A DNA stretch of 64,000 nt, taken from assembly GCF_003597395.2 (NCBI RefSeq), contig NC_133770.1, forward strand, positions 86,758,588 to 86,822,587. Reading direction: 5' to 3'. Made by a program: the position numbers and the translations under genes. Source of the DNA: Chelonoidis abingdonii. Taxonomy: Eukaryota > Chordata > Testudines > Testudinidae. Below the pieces are notes generated by a model. It saw only the letters and a list, made by a program, of their open reading frames with translations. It was not told the DNA's origin and made no database searches. Position 1 is the stretch's first letter. The number at the start of each line of letters is the position of its first letter. Below, one piece after another: positions 13,193 to 25,518 of this stretch.

Positions 13193-13775
13193 ACATTGTG
13201 CACATCTCTGCAATCATATTATCTTCTCATGGTCTTTTTTTTGTTTCTATAAAATGTATAATACAGTGATCTTTAATTCTGATATTTGTAGTTATCAAAA
13301 AACCTCCATTAGAAACCTACCTGTTTTAAAATTACTAATATATACTGACAGCCTTAACTACAGCTTAGTGGGCATTTGTGTGAGAGGGCACACGACTAAG
13401 TGAGTAATTATATTGCATACTCTCATTCATGAGACCAGATGTCTAATATCTTCAACCAAGTGAGACAGTCATAACCAAAGACCATTCAACATAAATTTCC
13501 CTTAGCAAGAAAAAACTTCAAAATAGATTACAATCGCTCAGAGCAACTACAAAAATATATTTTAGTAGTCAACATACTTGTAATATTTACCAAGTATGCT
13601 ATAAGTGTAACTAAGCAGCTCAGCAAAACTATCTGATCATCTGTGGATAACCTAGATATTTGATAATTACATTCCAGTTGAGCAGTGAAATAATTATGGA
13701 TGGTATATCAGAGAAAGAATTGATTAAAAATCACAAATAGACATTGTCTAACTACATCATGCCAATAAAAAAACA
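13193..13775. other. Short AT-rich gap, nothing recognised
   Basis: No feature is supported in this stretch between the palindromic MITE and DIRS copy 1. Confidence 0.3.
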
Positions 13776-13930
13776 GTTACTCACCTTTTTGTAACTGTTG
13801 TTCTTCGAGATGTGTTGTTCACGTCCATTCCAAGGAGGTGTGTGCACTCCGACAGAGGGGCAGGAGGGTGGGTATTGGGATGGACATGAACAACTTCTCG
13901 AAGAACAGTTACAAAAAGGTGAGTAAACGT
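13776..13930. repeat. Inverted terminal region of DIRS copy 1
   Basis: Two arms of about 50 bp pair as an inverted repeat around a short G-rich centre (cgacagaggggcaggagggtg region). The matching region of DIRS copy 2 (43213-43705) is much longer between its arms even after removing the nested MITE. Copy 1 therefore appears to have lost a couple of hundred bases at its centre. Confidence 0.75.
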
Positions 13931-14059
13931 TTTTTCTTCTTCAAGTGATTGTTCATGTGCATTCCAAGCAGGTGACTCACAAGCCTGAGTTTAGGTGGTG
14001 GGGTGACAGTTCACTACAGATTGGAGCACCGCCCTGCCGAAGGCTGTATCGTTTCTGGC

Positions 14060-15050
14060 CTAGTGCCTGATGGCATTGTGCGACATGAATGTGTGGATTG
14101 AGGACCACGTGGCAGCCCTGCATATCTCCTGTGTTGGGACCTGAGCCAGGAATGCTACGGAGGAGGCCTGTGCCCTTGTGGAGTGGGTTGTGATTGGCGG
14201 GGTAGACACCTTGGCCTGATTGTAGCATTCACAGATGCAAGACGTGATCCATGAGGAGATACGCTGTGAAGACACAGGGAGCCTCTTCATCTTGTTGGCC
14301 ACAGCTACAAAGAGTTGCGTTTATTTCCTGAATGGTTTAGTTCGTTCAATATAGAATGCCAGGGCCCTGTGAATGTCCAGGGAATGCAGCCTACACTCTG
14401 CATTGGTGGAGTGTGGCTTAGGGTAGAACACGGGGAGAAAAATGTCCTGACCCATGTGGAACTGGGAGACCACCTTCGGAAGGAATGCTGGGTGTGGCCT
14501 GAGTTGGACTTTGTCTTTGTGGAAGACAGCGTATGGAGGCTTGGACATCAGCACTCTGAGCTCTGACACCCTCCTGCTCAAGATGATAGCCATGAGGAAT
14601 GTGACCTTATAGGAGAGATATAGCAAAGAACATGTAGCTAATGGCTCAAAAGGGGGCCCCATAAGGGTGGAGAGGACCAAATCAAGGTCCCAAGCTGGGA
14701 CTGGTTGTTGAGTATGCGGGAACAGCCTATCCAGGCCCTTGAGGGAGCAACAAACCAATGGGTTTGCGAAGACTGAACCACCTTCAGCTCCTGGGTGGAA
14801 CGCAGAGATGGCCGCCAAGTAGACCCGAACCGAAGAGAGGGAAAGTCCCCGCTGTCTCCACTGGAGTAGGTAATCAAGAATGAGAGGGATCGGGGTGAGC
14901 AATGGAGCCTGTCCCTGCTGTTCAGCCCAGATGGAAGAACGTTTCCACTTGGCCACGTATGTAGCGCTGGTGGAGGGTTTTCTGCTACTAAGGACGGCTT
15001 GTCTGACCTGCTGTGAGCATTGCATTTCCACCGGGTTTAGCCATGGAGCA
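14060..15050 (-). pseudogene. DIRS tyrosine recombinase (copy 1), frameshifted
   Basis: The frame ending near 14321 contains the N-terminal SAM-like binding domain (RKPSTSATYVAKWKR, then LSLSSVRVYLAAISAFHPG) and the first catalytic arginine box (AIILSRRVSELRVL). The homology continues after a frame change near 14305 with SSQRISSWITSCI, then the HxxR box (THSTRAQASSVAF) and the C-terminal WSSIHTFMSHNAIRH. The expected nucleophilic tyrosine after TFMSH is Asn here (codon at 14075-14077); the sister copy has Tyr. The enzyme would join element circles to target DNA. Frameshift and active-site change both indicate an inactive relic. Confidence 0.85.
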
Positions 15051-15599
15051 TCCAGGCTCTGAGATGGAGCGACTCCAGGTTCAGCTGGTGGAGGTGGCCC
15101 CGATCCTGCGTGATCAGGTCCAGGAGCAGTGACAACATGAGGGGCACCTGTATGGACATGTGTAGCAGCGACATGTACCAATGCTGGCGCGTCCACGCCA
15201 GCGCTATCAGTATGACGCGAGCATGATCCCTGTGTATCTTGAGGAGTACCCTGTGGACCATGGGGATCGGAGGGAAGGCGTAAAGCAGGCTGCCTTCCCA
15301 TGAGAGGGGGAAGGCATCCATTAGAGACCCTGGACTGCACCCCATGAGGGAGCAGAACCATAGACACTTCCTGTTGTCCCTCGAGGCAAACAGGTCTATC
15401 TGGGGATAACTCCAGAGACGGAAGATTGAGTGTGCAACGTCTTGGCAAAGGGACCATTCGTGACCATGGAATGAGTGGCTGAGGGCGTCCGCCAGGCCAT
15501 TCTGCACCCCTGAGGGGTAGGATGCCATTAGGTGAATTGTGTTCTGTACACAAAAATCCCATAATCTGAGGGCTTCCTGGCACAAGGGAGAGGAGTGTG

Positions 15600-16845
15600 C
15601 ACTACCCTGTTGATATAGAACATCGCTGAGGTATTGTCAGTGAGGACTGCAACGCACCTACCCGCCAATCAAGACTTGAAAGTGAGGCAGGTAAGGAGAA
15701 CAGCCCATAGCTCCCTGACATTGATGTGTAGGGAGAGGACCTTTGGGGACCAAAGGCCTTGGGTCCTGAGAGTCCCGAGATGCGCCCCCCACCCCAGAGC
15801 TGACGCATCTGTCACCAAGGAAAGGGATGGCTGAGGGCTGGCAAAGGGTTTTCCCTCACATACCACCCGCGGGTCAAGCCACCACTGGAGGGAATCTAGC
15901 ACCGCTCGGGAAAGTGTCACTACCAAGTCCAGCACGTCCCTGGTTGGTCGGTACACAGTCGCTAACCAGGACTGAAGAGAGCGCAGCCTGAGCCTAGCGT
16001 GGCTCACCACATAGGTGCACATAGCCATATGTCCCAGCAACTTGAGGCAGTTCCTCGCTATGGTGGTCAGGAAACGGCAGAGACAAAGGATGATGTCAGA
16101 CATGGACCGAAACCTGGCCTCCGGTAGGTATGCTCTAGCCTGCATCGAGTCCAGAACTGCCCCTATGAACTCTATCCTTTGGACAGGAGACAGGGTAGAG
16201 TTGCCCTTGTTCAAACAGGAGACTGAGCTCGAGGAAGGTCTGTCTGATAAAGACCACCTGAGCCTCCACCTGTGCCTTGGAGTGGCCCTTGATGAGCCAA
16301 TCGTCCAGGTAGGGAAACACCTGAATTCCATGCTTGCACAGGAAAGCTGCTACAACTGTCATGCATTTTGTGAAGATCCTTGGGCCACTGACAGGCCGAA
16401 AGGCAGGACTGTAAACTGGAGATGGGTGTTGCTCACTACGAACCTGAGATAACGTCTGTGCTGAGGGATTACTGCGATATGAAAGTAGGCATCCTTCAAG
16501 TCGAGGGCGGCGTACCGGTCACCTGGATCCATGGAGGGGATGATGGAAGACCATACGAAACTTGAACTTCTTTACAAACTTGTTCAGATGCTGCAAGTCC
16601 AGAATGGGTCTGAGGCCCCCTTTTGCCTTCAGTATTAGGAAACACCAGGAGTAAACCCCCCTGCCCCTGGGTACCTGAGGAACTTCCTCCACTGCCCCTA
16701 CTATGAGGAAGGACTGCACTTCCTGAATTAGAAGTTGCTCGTGAGAGGGGTCCCTGAAGAGGGACAGGGGGGAGGGGGGGGGCTGGTGGGCGGGAGGAAG
16801 GAGAATTGGATAGAATATCTCCTCTCTACCGTGTGGAGCACCCAA
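15600..16845 (-). pseudogene. DIRS reverse transcriptase and RNase H (copy 1), broken frames
   Basis: The reading order on the minus strand is as follows. GLRPILDLQHLNKFVK (fingers-palm region) lies in the frame 16519-16845. FPYLDDWLIKG, with the catalytic YxDD box, lies in 16135-16362 (Tyr codon near 16309-16311). The connection and RNase H follow, with LVTDASALGWGAHLG and NVRELWAVLL in 15669-16331. RNase H ends with NGLADALSH in the overlapping frame 15037-15585. The segment between the palm and YLDD is out of frame, so at least two frame breaks exist. These motifs are characteristic of DIRS/Ngaro-like polymerases. Confidence 0.85.
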
Positions 16846-17078
16846 CTGTCAGATGTGATTCAGGATCAGGCACGACAGAAGGGGAAACACATGACGTAAA
16901 GGTAGGATTGGTAGGATCCAGAGTCCTGACTGCTAGGTCATCCTCGACTGTACCATCAAATTTGGGGCCTAGGCCCCGATGGAGGCCGCAGCTGGCTGGA
17001 TGACTGGCCAGAGGGTTGTTGTTGCCTCCTTCTGCCATTTCTGCTTTGCCTAAGTGAGAGCTCTGGGCAGTTCTGGAG

Positions 17079-18862
17079 CTAGTATGGCTGCGAAGCCGGC
17101 TGCCTGCACTGGGTGGCTGGGGTATGCAGGCCTAACAAGTGTAAGGTAATCCTTGAGACCTGTAGGGTATGGAGCCTCTCGTCCGTCTTCTCGGAGAAGA
17201 GCATGGGCCCCGTGAAGAGGAGGTCCTGGATGGTCTGTTGGACCTCATGTGGAAGGCCTGAGACCTGAAGCCAGGCTCCCCACCACATGTCCAGCCTGGT
17301 TGCCAGCATGCGGGAGGCTGCATCCAGGGCCGCTTGGAGGGATGTCCGGGAAATTAGCTCCCTCTCCTCTACCAGAGTGGAAAATTCTGTTTGCGATTCC
17401 TGGGGAAGGAGTTCAGCAAACTTGGACAAGGCTGAGCATGTGTTATAGCCATAGCAGTTCACTATAGCCTGTTGGTTGGCTATACGTAGTTGCAGACCCC
17501 CCATTGAGTACACCTTTCTACCAAAGAGGTCCAATTTCTTGGCCTCTCTGTTCTTCGGTGTAGACCTTGGAACCCCTGATGCTTCCTTTGGTTGGCCGCA
17601 TTCACAACCAGAGAGTCTGGGGGAGGGTGGGTATATAGGTGCCCATGGCCCTTGGAGGGTACAAAGTATGTCTTTTTGGCTGTAGGGGCCAATGAAGCTG
17701 GTGTCTGCCACAAGGTGCAGAACATATCAACTTTAGTTCTGTTGTGGCACACAATCCTGTCGGACAGCGGTGCCGGTGGTGGAGGCATTTGCGCCGGGGC
17801 CACCGATGTCGAGGAGACCGACGCAGACCTGGAGCGCGGGCCATGTGCCCGTCCCAGGGGCTGATGGTAGGCCCAGGGAGTCCAGAACAGCCACTGCGCT
17901 GGGTAAGGTCATTGGCTTGCCTGAGAAGCCGACCTCCTGCTCCTCAATCTACTGGAGCAGTAGGATTCTGCCTCCGAGTCCGAGGTCTCTGAATAGGAGG
18001 ACCGAGTGGGAGCAGTACCCACTGTTGCTGGGGAGCGGTGCCATGAGGCCGGGGAGAGCTCTCTCTGCGCCGGTGCTGCCGGAGCAGCATGGGGCAGGGA
18101 CTGGGGCAACATTATGGCTGGCTTGCCCCTTGACTGGATCAGGGGTTGGGCCATGTCTGGCGGCTCTTTCCACCGGTGCGAGGAGGCCGGCACCGGGAGA
18201 CTTAAGTCAGAGGCCGCCTCAAACACCTCCGGGATTGATGGGAGATACACATCCTCGCTGAGGTCCAGGCATCTAGACCAGTCTGGACTCGACTGCATCC
18301 CCACCAGGGTGGGAGTCAATGGGACCTTGGGAGGGTGCGGTTGTGGCTCAGCTTGTCCCACTGCAGTAGTGGACGCTGACGGCCTTTTAAGGTCCTGGTG
18401 GGGTGATCAGTCCCTCACGTGCTTCTTCTTTTTCCCGGGCACTGGAGATGGTTATTGGTGCTACACTTAGGCTGATTTTCTCTGTCCTGATTCTCTCCGG
18501 TGCCGGGACTTAAAGGTCTTAGATTGGGCCTCCTGTCTTGTTAGCGGTGCCAGAGCGCTGCGCACATAGGATGAGGTGCTGGGTGTTGGATCGGCAGGCT
18601 CAGGGTCCAAGTGTGGCCATAAAACCACCTCCATCAGGAGCACTCTGAGTCTCTGCTCTCTGTCTTTAAGAGTTCTGGGACAGAATCCCCTGCAGATACT
18701 GCATTGGTCTCTTTGGTGGCTCTCCCCAAGGCACCTCAAGCAGGATGAGTGCGGGTCATTCTTCAGCATTACCTTCCCGTAGTCTGTGCAGAGTTTAAAC
18801 CCTGGGGACCAGAGCATGCCCCAGTGGGACAACAAGTATGTTGGGGGGAAGCCGCCCAACAA
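17079..18862 (-). pseudogene. DIRS Gag-like protein (copy 1), broken frames
   Basis: The N-terminal end near 18862 has a cysteine-rich segment (GFKLCTDYGKVML, then SSCLRCLGESHQRDQCSIC) that looks like a zinc-binding module, followed by a basic, Ser/Pro-rich stretch. The C-terminal part at 17079-17711 carries the helical region ELISRTSLQAALDAASRML and WWGAWLQVSGLPHEV, conserved with copy 2 (45729-45995). The middle is fragmented and appears shorter than in copy 2. Presumed role: particle or RNA-binding protein of the element. Confidence 0.7.
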
Positions 18863-21800
18863 CTAACACTAACTCTAAACTACGAGAGAGAAAACAACTA
18901 TATACACTTAGACGAGACACTACTAGGCTTGCTGCAAGAGCGAGCAAAGTTCCAGCTAGCCATCACCGGCGGTAAGAAGGAACTGAGGGGATGGAGGGCC
19001 GGCGGGCCCCTATACAGGGCGCCATGGAGGCACCAGTCCAGGGGGCACTAGGGCCGACCCTATGGACGCTGCTAAGGAAAATCTTCCGACTGGTGTGCAC
19101 ATGGCGTGCACACAGCTGCTTGGAATACACATGAACAATCACTCGAAGAAGAATATATCCTCCATATTCAGTTTAATTTATAACCACAAAAACCAAGGAG
19201 TTCCTAATTATACTGCTCTTGCAGTACACAGACTTCAGACAATTAAATCAGATCTCAGTCTGCTGTCAACCATTTGTTCCCAATGCGAGTTCAGGAGTTT
19301 AGTTCCTCCAGCAATTTCTTACACAAAGTCCAGTCTTTCAAAGTAATTAAAAAAAGAAAAAAAAAATCTAACCATGTGCATTTTTTCAATTGTGCAGACA
19401 TGAATTTAATTAGTTCAATTTTCCTTTTCTTTAGCATCAATCTCTGATTTTAGTTTAAATAATTATCGGTCTCAAAATAGGAGAAAGTAAACTCAGCTAA
19501 TTAACACTGTTAAGGTTTTTATGCCCAAGCTTTTTCCTACCATAAAACTTATAAAATGGTGAGAAAAACAACGCAACATTAAAAAAAACACACTTGTGAA
19601 AGACCATAATGCTCTTAAGAAAGGGCTAATTGTATTGACTGAAGCAGGCTACAGAGCTGGCAGGCGATAAGCAAACTTCCATCCAAAGCTCTTCCTTGAA
19701 ATACCTATGGCTTTGTCTTGAGAAAAGAAAGACCTGTGCCAAGCTTCATCAAACTGTGGTGGTTTTATGATGTGGGGGCTGGGAAAAAAGGATTTAGAAG
19801 ATACCACCTGACTTATTTGCATTGGTAACCTACATTACAGTCGGAACCTGGGTGTTCAGGGATAAAAGGCTTAGTGCAAAACCTAGAGTGGTACTCAAAT
19901 CCTCCCAGCTTTTTGGATTACATATTTTATTTTACCACTTCATTGTTGAGAAACTGAAAAAACAAAACAAGACCTAAAAAAGTTTTTCATTTGTTCCCAG
20001 GGTTGCTCATATGCTCAAATTTCTAACCAGTAAATGTGCTCATTAAAAACATTTTTAAAGGTGCTCCCAGCTAGCATCCTGGAAGTGCTGGAGGCTGTGT
20101 GTGTGGGAGCCATAGTTCTGCCACATTTTAAAGGTGGTGTCACCATAACCATTCTACATACTAACATGAGGGTTATACAGACTGCAATATGTTCTATAAC
20201 AACAGATTGTTACAACTGCTCTAACAGTGGAGTGAGAGAAACAATTTTAGGATATTTTTCCGTAACATTTAAAGTATTTGGGTTTTTCCAACCCAAAAAA
20301 GATGCATAATGTATTTCAATATAGATCTTTAAGGTGATAAATGAAACATCCAATAATGTTCGAATGTCTGCACATTTCTATGTAGAGCAAACAACTTACC
20401 ATACTATGAGCTAACTTGGAGTCAGGGAGTCACTGGAATAAATTTTCCCTTGCAGATGTGCAGTCATCAAAAAAAGAATGTGAATCCAGATTTGATTTTA
20501 AAAAAAGTTACACGTATTAAAGGATTTTTAACTAGTAGGACTATAGTGTGAGGAAAAAGTGGTAGAGTTGTTCACTTAAAGTGGTGATCGTTTACTTAGG
20601 TCTGGTCTCACAATCCTAATTCAGTTAAAATCAGAGGAACAGGGAAGGGAAAGAGGCGCTGAAGAGCAGTGGAAAGTGGAGATTGGGTGATTTAGGGCAG
20701 CAACAAAGGGAGGAGCAGAAACTATATATTACAACCAGTCTCAGAATCTTTCCACTCAACAATGAGCTTTTCACTGGAGAGCAACATGGATAAAAATGAG
20801 GGGTGAAGACACAAGAAGAGCAAGAGATTAAAAAGAGGAGAGGGGATGGAGAATACCAAAACCAACTGTTAATGTATTAAAACAGGTTGCCAACTGGTAT
20901 AAGCTGTATTAATAAGGTCCCCCCTATTCACAGTTAAGACAGGACAGAATCACTAAATTCACATTACAGCTGTCTGGGCTGATATCTCAACTGCTCAACA
21001 TTTACTCTTCAATTTATAGAGGCAATTTCAGAACAACTCATATTTGTTAACAAGGAAAAAAAGACACCTTGCTAGTTCAGAATCAGAATAATAAAGGGAG
21101 TCATTTCAGGAAGATTTGGGGGTAATGAGATGAGGGAAAAAACCATTCATTTACATATTCCAAACCTACAAACATTGTACTGATTTTTTTTCCAAGCCAC
21201 AAGAAAATGTGTCACCCTATGAAGAGAGAAGCATTATGGGAGAAATATAAATTCGGATAAGACAGACTCAGTGGAAAGTAGCATTCATCATTAAGTATTA
21301 AAAATAAGAATATAAAAAGATATCCAGTAGTGAAAATAACTGAAGGAAATCAGCAAGATTGCTAAAGTCAAATCAGCTCCTGGAAACTAAGAATCCACCC
21401 TCCAATATTACCATTGGATATACTTGAATTAAAAAGACTAAATTAAAAATATAAACAGTTAATAAAGATAAAGATATACTGTAGAACCTAGAAGCTCCCC
21501 ACCCACCATCCAGTAATATCAAGATCAAAAGACTACCACCCAGCTATAAACAGATTATAAGGGTGAGTCAGCATCCAAGTATCTACCATCCACAAACACA
21601 AGTGTACACACACAGACATCTTCAAATGAAAAGAGCTTATGATGGTGAGCTACAACATTGCTCTGATAACCAAAGCCTGAGCTACGGTGATATTTTATGA
21701 ATTGTAATAAAGAATTAGAAGCTCAATAGATTTATTTCAACAATAGAAAATGGTACTATTTATCTGCACAATAAATGTAATCCTGTGGTAATATAAATAG

Positions 21801-22119
21801 GATTTATACAATAACATTGCAGTTAAGAACTGCATTCACTGTATTCAAATTGTTCAAAATCTCAAACCACTCAAGCAATTTTCTAGTTCATTTTTAATCT
21901 ATTTAGTGTGTAGCAGCAGTGCTCATGGTAAGACTGTAAAGGATACGAAGGTATAAAGGGGAGTGTTTTCATCTGAGCTGTTAAAGAAAGACTAACAGGA
22001 AAACAAATTATTTTTTTCCTATTGCTCATTTCAGTCAATGAAAGAAGGAAGACTGAGATGCAAGGAATCACTCCCTAAATATAATTGCTTCAGAAACCAC
22101 ACGACAGAGGTGAGTACCA

Positions 22120-22218
22120 AGGACCTACCTGATTCTCACTTCAGTTTTATACTAGTAACTCCACTGAGCTCAGTAGAGCTATTAACAACTTAATGCTAGT
22201 AAGCACAGATTCAGGCCC
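22120..22218. repeat. Degraded palindromic MITE
   Basis: The segment begins ctacctgattctcacttcag and ends with an inverted-like cacagattcaggcccaa. The centre is taactccactgagctcagta. It resembles an ancient amniote hairpin MITE, but the arms are diverged. Confidence 0.4.
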
Positions 22219-23957
22219 AAGATCCTAAATATGTGCAATGGCAACACATTACTATTCTTTTTCCATCTCTCTCTTCCTCCTTCCAGCTCCACTTCCTGCC
22301 TGTTCTATCTACCTATCGCCCATTCAAACATCTTGTTTATTTTCCTATAACTATTTTTTCTTAATTTCCCTGGATGTTTGGCTTCCACAGCCTCATCAGG
22401 AAATACAGCTCATTCTATCACAAGCCTAACCCAAGGACCATTACTAATATGGGACATTTTTCTGCAACAACTGTTTACAAACACATTTGTATATCTTCTA
22501 AAATTCATCTCCCTGGAAACAGTAGACTTATGGATTTACAGTTATTAACAGCATTTGACTATTTCATATCAATTGACACAGAAATGAAACAATGTTCAAA
22601 AATTGAAGAAAAGGAAGCATATAAAGACTGCACCTTTTTTAGTTCCCTTTGTGGCAGAAAATTCCACTGATGAGTCCCTATTACATAAAAAACCAAAATT
22701 TCTCTAAAATTTTAATACTTTTTATCATAATATAGGAAAAAACAGGATAAAGTATTACAGACACTTCCATGTAGTTGTTTCTTGATACAGAGTAGCTGTC
22801 TCAATAAATACATCTCTTCAGTTCACCAATCACTGTAGTAGTTAGAGGTTAATCAGGCATCAGTACTATACAACAACTAGAATCAGAGAGGTTTGCAGCA
22901 GTTTAGAGGGTTCTATAGAAGGACAAGACACAAACATTCCACGGTGCTTTATGGTGCACAAGTTGCAAATTGCCATAAACTACTTCAGTTGGTTACACTT
23001 TTTGGGACCAGGGTCTGAAAGTGTCCTATACTTATTTGCAAATCTATTTAACATCCAGAAACATTTAACTATTTAGATTTCAACAGGATTTTCTTTAAAA
23101 GTACAGCCTAAATATCTGTAATTATCAAGTGCCCACAGTTGCTTTAAAGTTGTTTTTACCCATTACAAATGCACATTTGAAAACTGTATAAAATCTCTTA
23201 CAAAAGTACCTAACAAAAAGTTTCCAGATACTTAACCAAAATATTTGTTTTGAAAAACATTTGTCTTTTTTTTTTTTTTAGGCACAGGTTCGAGGAAGGG
23301 GACACTTAACATTGTGCTTGTTGAACCTTGCACAGAGCTGGACATAACTACATTGGCAGGACTCTTTCTACCAAGTTGTATTGCTACAGCATTGTCTGCA
23401 TAGTGGGTGTGCATAGACTTTCATAAAAAAATGTGTAAGAATAGGGCTAGGGAGCAGGAAAAGAAAAACAGGAGATTAAAAAGTGGTAATTTGCCTTTCA
23501 CAGATGAAAGATAGTATCTTAGATGGAGCGTATGGAACGATGGAAAAGATTCATGAAAGGAATAATTGTCACAAAAGATATTTTCAAGCACAATTACAGA
23601 ATTGAGAATCAAACCACATATCAATATTTTCAAACTTGGGTGCCTAAATTAGATAGCTAAATCCATAGCAGTCTGATTTTCAGAGACATTAAGCACCTGT
23701 GGCTCCAAACAAATTTAAAGGGAGCTCTGAATATTCAGAACTTCTGAAAATTAGGCCACTTATCAACTGTAAATATGGATTAATTAAGCACCCAAGAATA
23801 TCCTGACCATAACTCTTCATCATGGGACCTTTGTCTTGCTGACCAGAAGAAAAGAGGTTGTTGTCTATAGGAAGCTCCCTCTACAATTGGTGGCAGCGGG
23901 TGCAGAAGGAGAAAGTTTCCCTGGATGGAGCAGGGAGGAACATGAAGTAGCTGGACC

Positions 23958-23989
23958 GTGTGTGTGTGTGTGTGTCTGTGTGTGTCTGT
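23958..23989. repeat. (GT)n microsatellite with two interruptions
   Basis: About 32 bp of GT dinucleotides, interrupted by two C residues. Confidence 0.9.
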
Positions 23990-24292
23990 ATGGATTCTGC
24001 CCTTTCAGGTGACCAGAGGGTGAGTGGAGAAACTTTCACTGAGATCAGGCTGGCAAGACTGAACATTTTAATCACAGCTTGATGGAATATCATGTTATCT
24101 TTAAGCAACTTGGTTTTAGAAAGTTCAGAGAGTCATACGAAAACCTAATTTATTACTACCACTACATTATTGCTAGAATTCAGAAGACAATGCTCAGAAA
24201 TGACAGATGAGATGACCAGCAGAAGTGAGGGAAAGGAAATTTCATCAGGTTTTAGAATTATTAGCCTAAGTAACATGGCGGCTGTCAAACAG

Positions 24293-25023
24293 GCAGTTAA
24301 GGGTTAATTCCTCTTTTACCTGTAAAAGGTTAAGAAGTTCACAATTCCTAGCTGACACCTGACCAGACGGATCAATAAGGGAACAAGATACTTTCAAAAT
24401 TGAGAGGGGGGAAAATAGTCCTGTGTCTGTTCTGTGTGTGGTGCTGCCGGATAGGGAGAAAGAACCATCCCACTCCTAACAGAGTAGTGAGTAATTAGAG
24501 AAGGAATGTATTAAATTATTTTTATTTTTATTTGTCATTTCTTTTGCAAACATAGAGGGAGAATCAAATTGGGTTTCTGTGTAACTTTAAGGTTTTGCCC
24601 AAAGGGAAATCCTCTGTGTTTTGAATCTGTTGTCTGTGAGATCATCTTGCTTTCTAATCTCACAGAGGTATTCCTTTCACACTTTTTCTTTAATTAAAGT
24701 CTTCTTTTAAGAACCTGATTGCTTTTTCCTTATTTTAAGATCCAAGGATTTTGTTGAAATTTTCTTGAGTCTATGCAGGAAAAAAGGTATAAAGACTTGG
24801 GGGAGGGAAATTAGTCAAATCCTGCCAGGAAAGGGGGGTAAGGACTGGGGAAATATTTGGGGGAAGGCAGAGTTCCCAAATGGCTCTCCCTCAAATGTTT
24901 TTTTAAAACATCTGGTGGTGGCAGTGACTGTTTTGCCTAAGCTGGTAAAAATAAGCTTAGGGGTTATTCATGCAGGTCCCCACATCTATACCTAAAGTTC
25001 AGAGTGGAGGGGACACGTTGACA
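24293..25023. mobile_element. LTR-like dispersed repeat, copy A
   Basis: The unit opens tgtcaaacaggcag and closes near gttgaca, giving complementary TGTCA/TGACA ends of LTR type. Its first 150 bp (gttaagggttaatt, then gctgacacctgaccag, acaagatactttcaaaa) match the start of the repeat at 63404. A clear target duplication was not found, so both boundaries and the LTR class are uncertain. No coding sequence is attached. Confidence 0.45.
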
Positions 25024-25425
25024 GTGGTATAGTATGTAATATTTGCACAGAGTTGAAATCAATATCTCTATACATCTATATCTAGATCTATTTGTTTAGT
25101 ATAAAGATAGTTCAGGAAATGTCTCTTAAATGCCCATTTTTTATATTTAACCAATTGTGCTAAAAGATAAATTAAAATAATCAAGCACATACAAAATTGT
25201 AATACAAAAGACTTCAGGTCAAAAACTATGCCTTACAAAAATTCTACCTGTAACAAATACACTAATTATGAGAAAACTATTTTCACTGCCAAGATCTGTG
25301 TCTCAACACAATTTCATCAGTATGAATTACACTTAAATCTATATAATTCTTAATTTCTAATTGAACAGTGAATAAGGATGAAACAAGAAAAATTCTGATT
25401 AGAAGAGAAAGTTTAGTTGTGTTAC
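25024..25425. other. ULK4 intron just downstream of the last identified exon
   Basis: AT-rich sequence with no feature other than the splice donor (gtaacac) at its right edge. Confidence 0.4.
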
Positions 25426-25518
25426 CTAGTAAGCGCAGGGCTATGTTCAGTCAGGGCTACCAACAGTTTCAGGGCATACACTGGTACTGGATCAGGTGCC
25501 ATTAGAATGTGCTCATAT
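25426..25518 (-). CDS. ULK4: ULK4 exon (last one identified in the window)
   Basis: A 93-bp exon on the minus strand. The acceptor is ttatttttcattgcag and the donor gtaacac. It begins with the third base of a codon and ends with two bases (…ACT AG). It encodes YEHILMAPDPVPVYALKL and LVALTEHSPALT, which I recognise as the ULK4 segment after the LLPQ motif. The phase joins exactly to the upstream exon 33181-33325, forming CA|A for Gln. ULK4 is a pseudokinase with a C-terminal ARM/HEAT-like repeat region; this helical, Leu/Ala-rich segment belongs to that region. The following exon was not found between here and base 1. Confidence 0.88.

Larger units (their letters stand above)
13776..19152 (-). 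mobile_element. DIRS-type tyrosine-recombinase retrotransposon, copy 1, near full length
   Basis: A 5.4-kb element on the minus strand in DIRS order: Gag-like (17079-18862), reverse transcriptase plus RNase H (15600-16845), tyrosine recombinase (14060-15050). The left end, 13780-13925, is a long inverted repeat: gttactcacctttttgtaac is answered by gttacaaaaaggtgagtaaac, and gttcttcgagatg by ctcgaagaac. The segment 13931-13975 (cttcaagtgattgttcatgt) reappears inverted at the right end (19106-19150, acatgaacaatcactcgaag). DIRS elements insert by recombinase, so no target duplication is expected and none is seen. Its high G+C content is foreign to its surroundings. All reading frames are interrupted. 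Confidence 0.88.
19153..24292. other. AT-rich presumed intron
   Basis: No ULK4 exon or complete autonomous transposon was recognised. It includes a degraded palindromic MITE (22120-22218) and a (GT)n microsatellite (23958-23989). Confidence 0.4.

Noticed and set aside
14321..15583. A 420-codon minus-strand ORF as a host gene
   Set aside because: It is the DIRS recombinase frame; its first half overlaps RNase H in another frame and the domain continues after a frameshift.
17449..18470. A possible CpG island or promoter at the GC-rich region
   Set aside because: The G+C content belongs to the DIRS Gag region, not to a host promoter.
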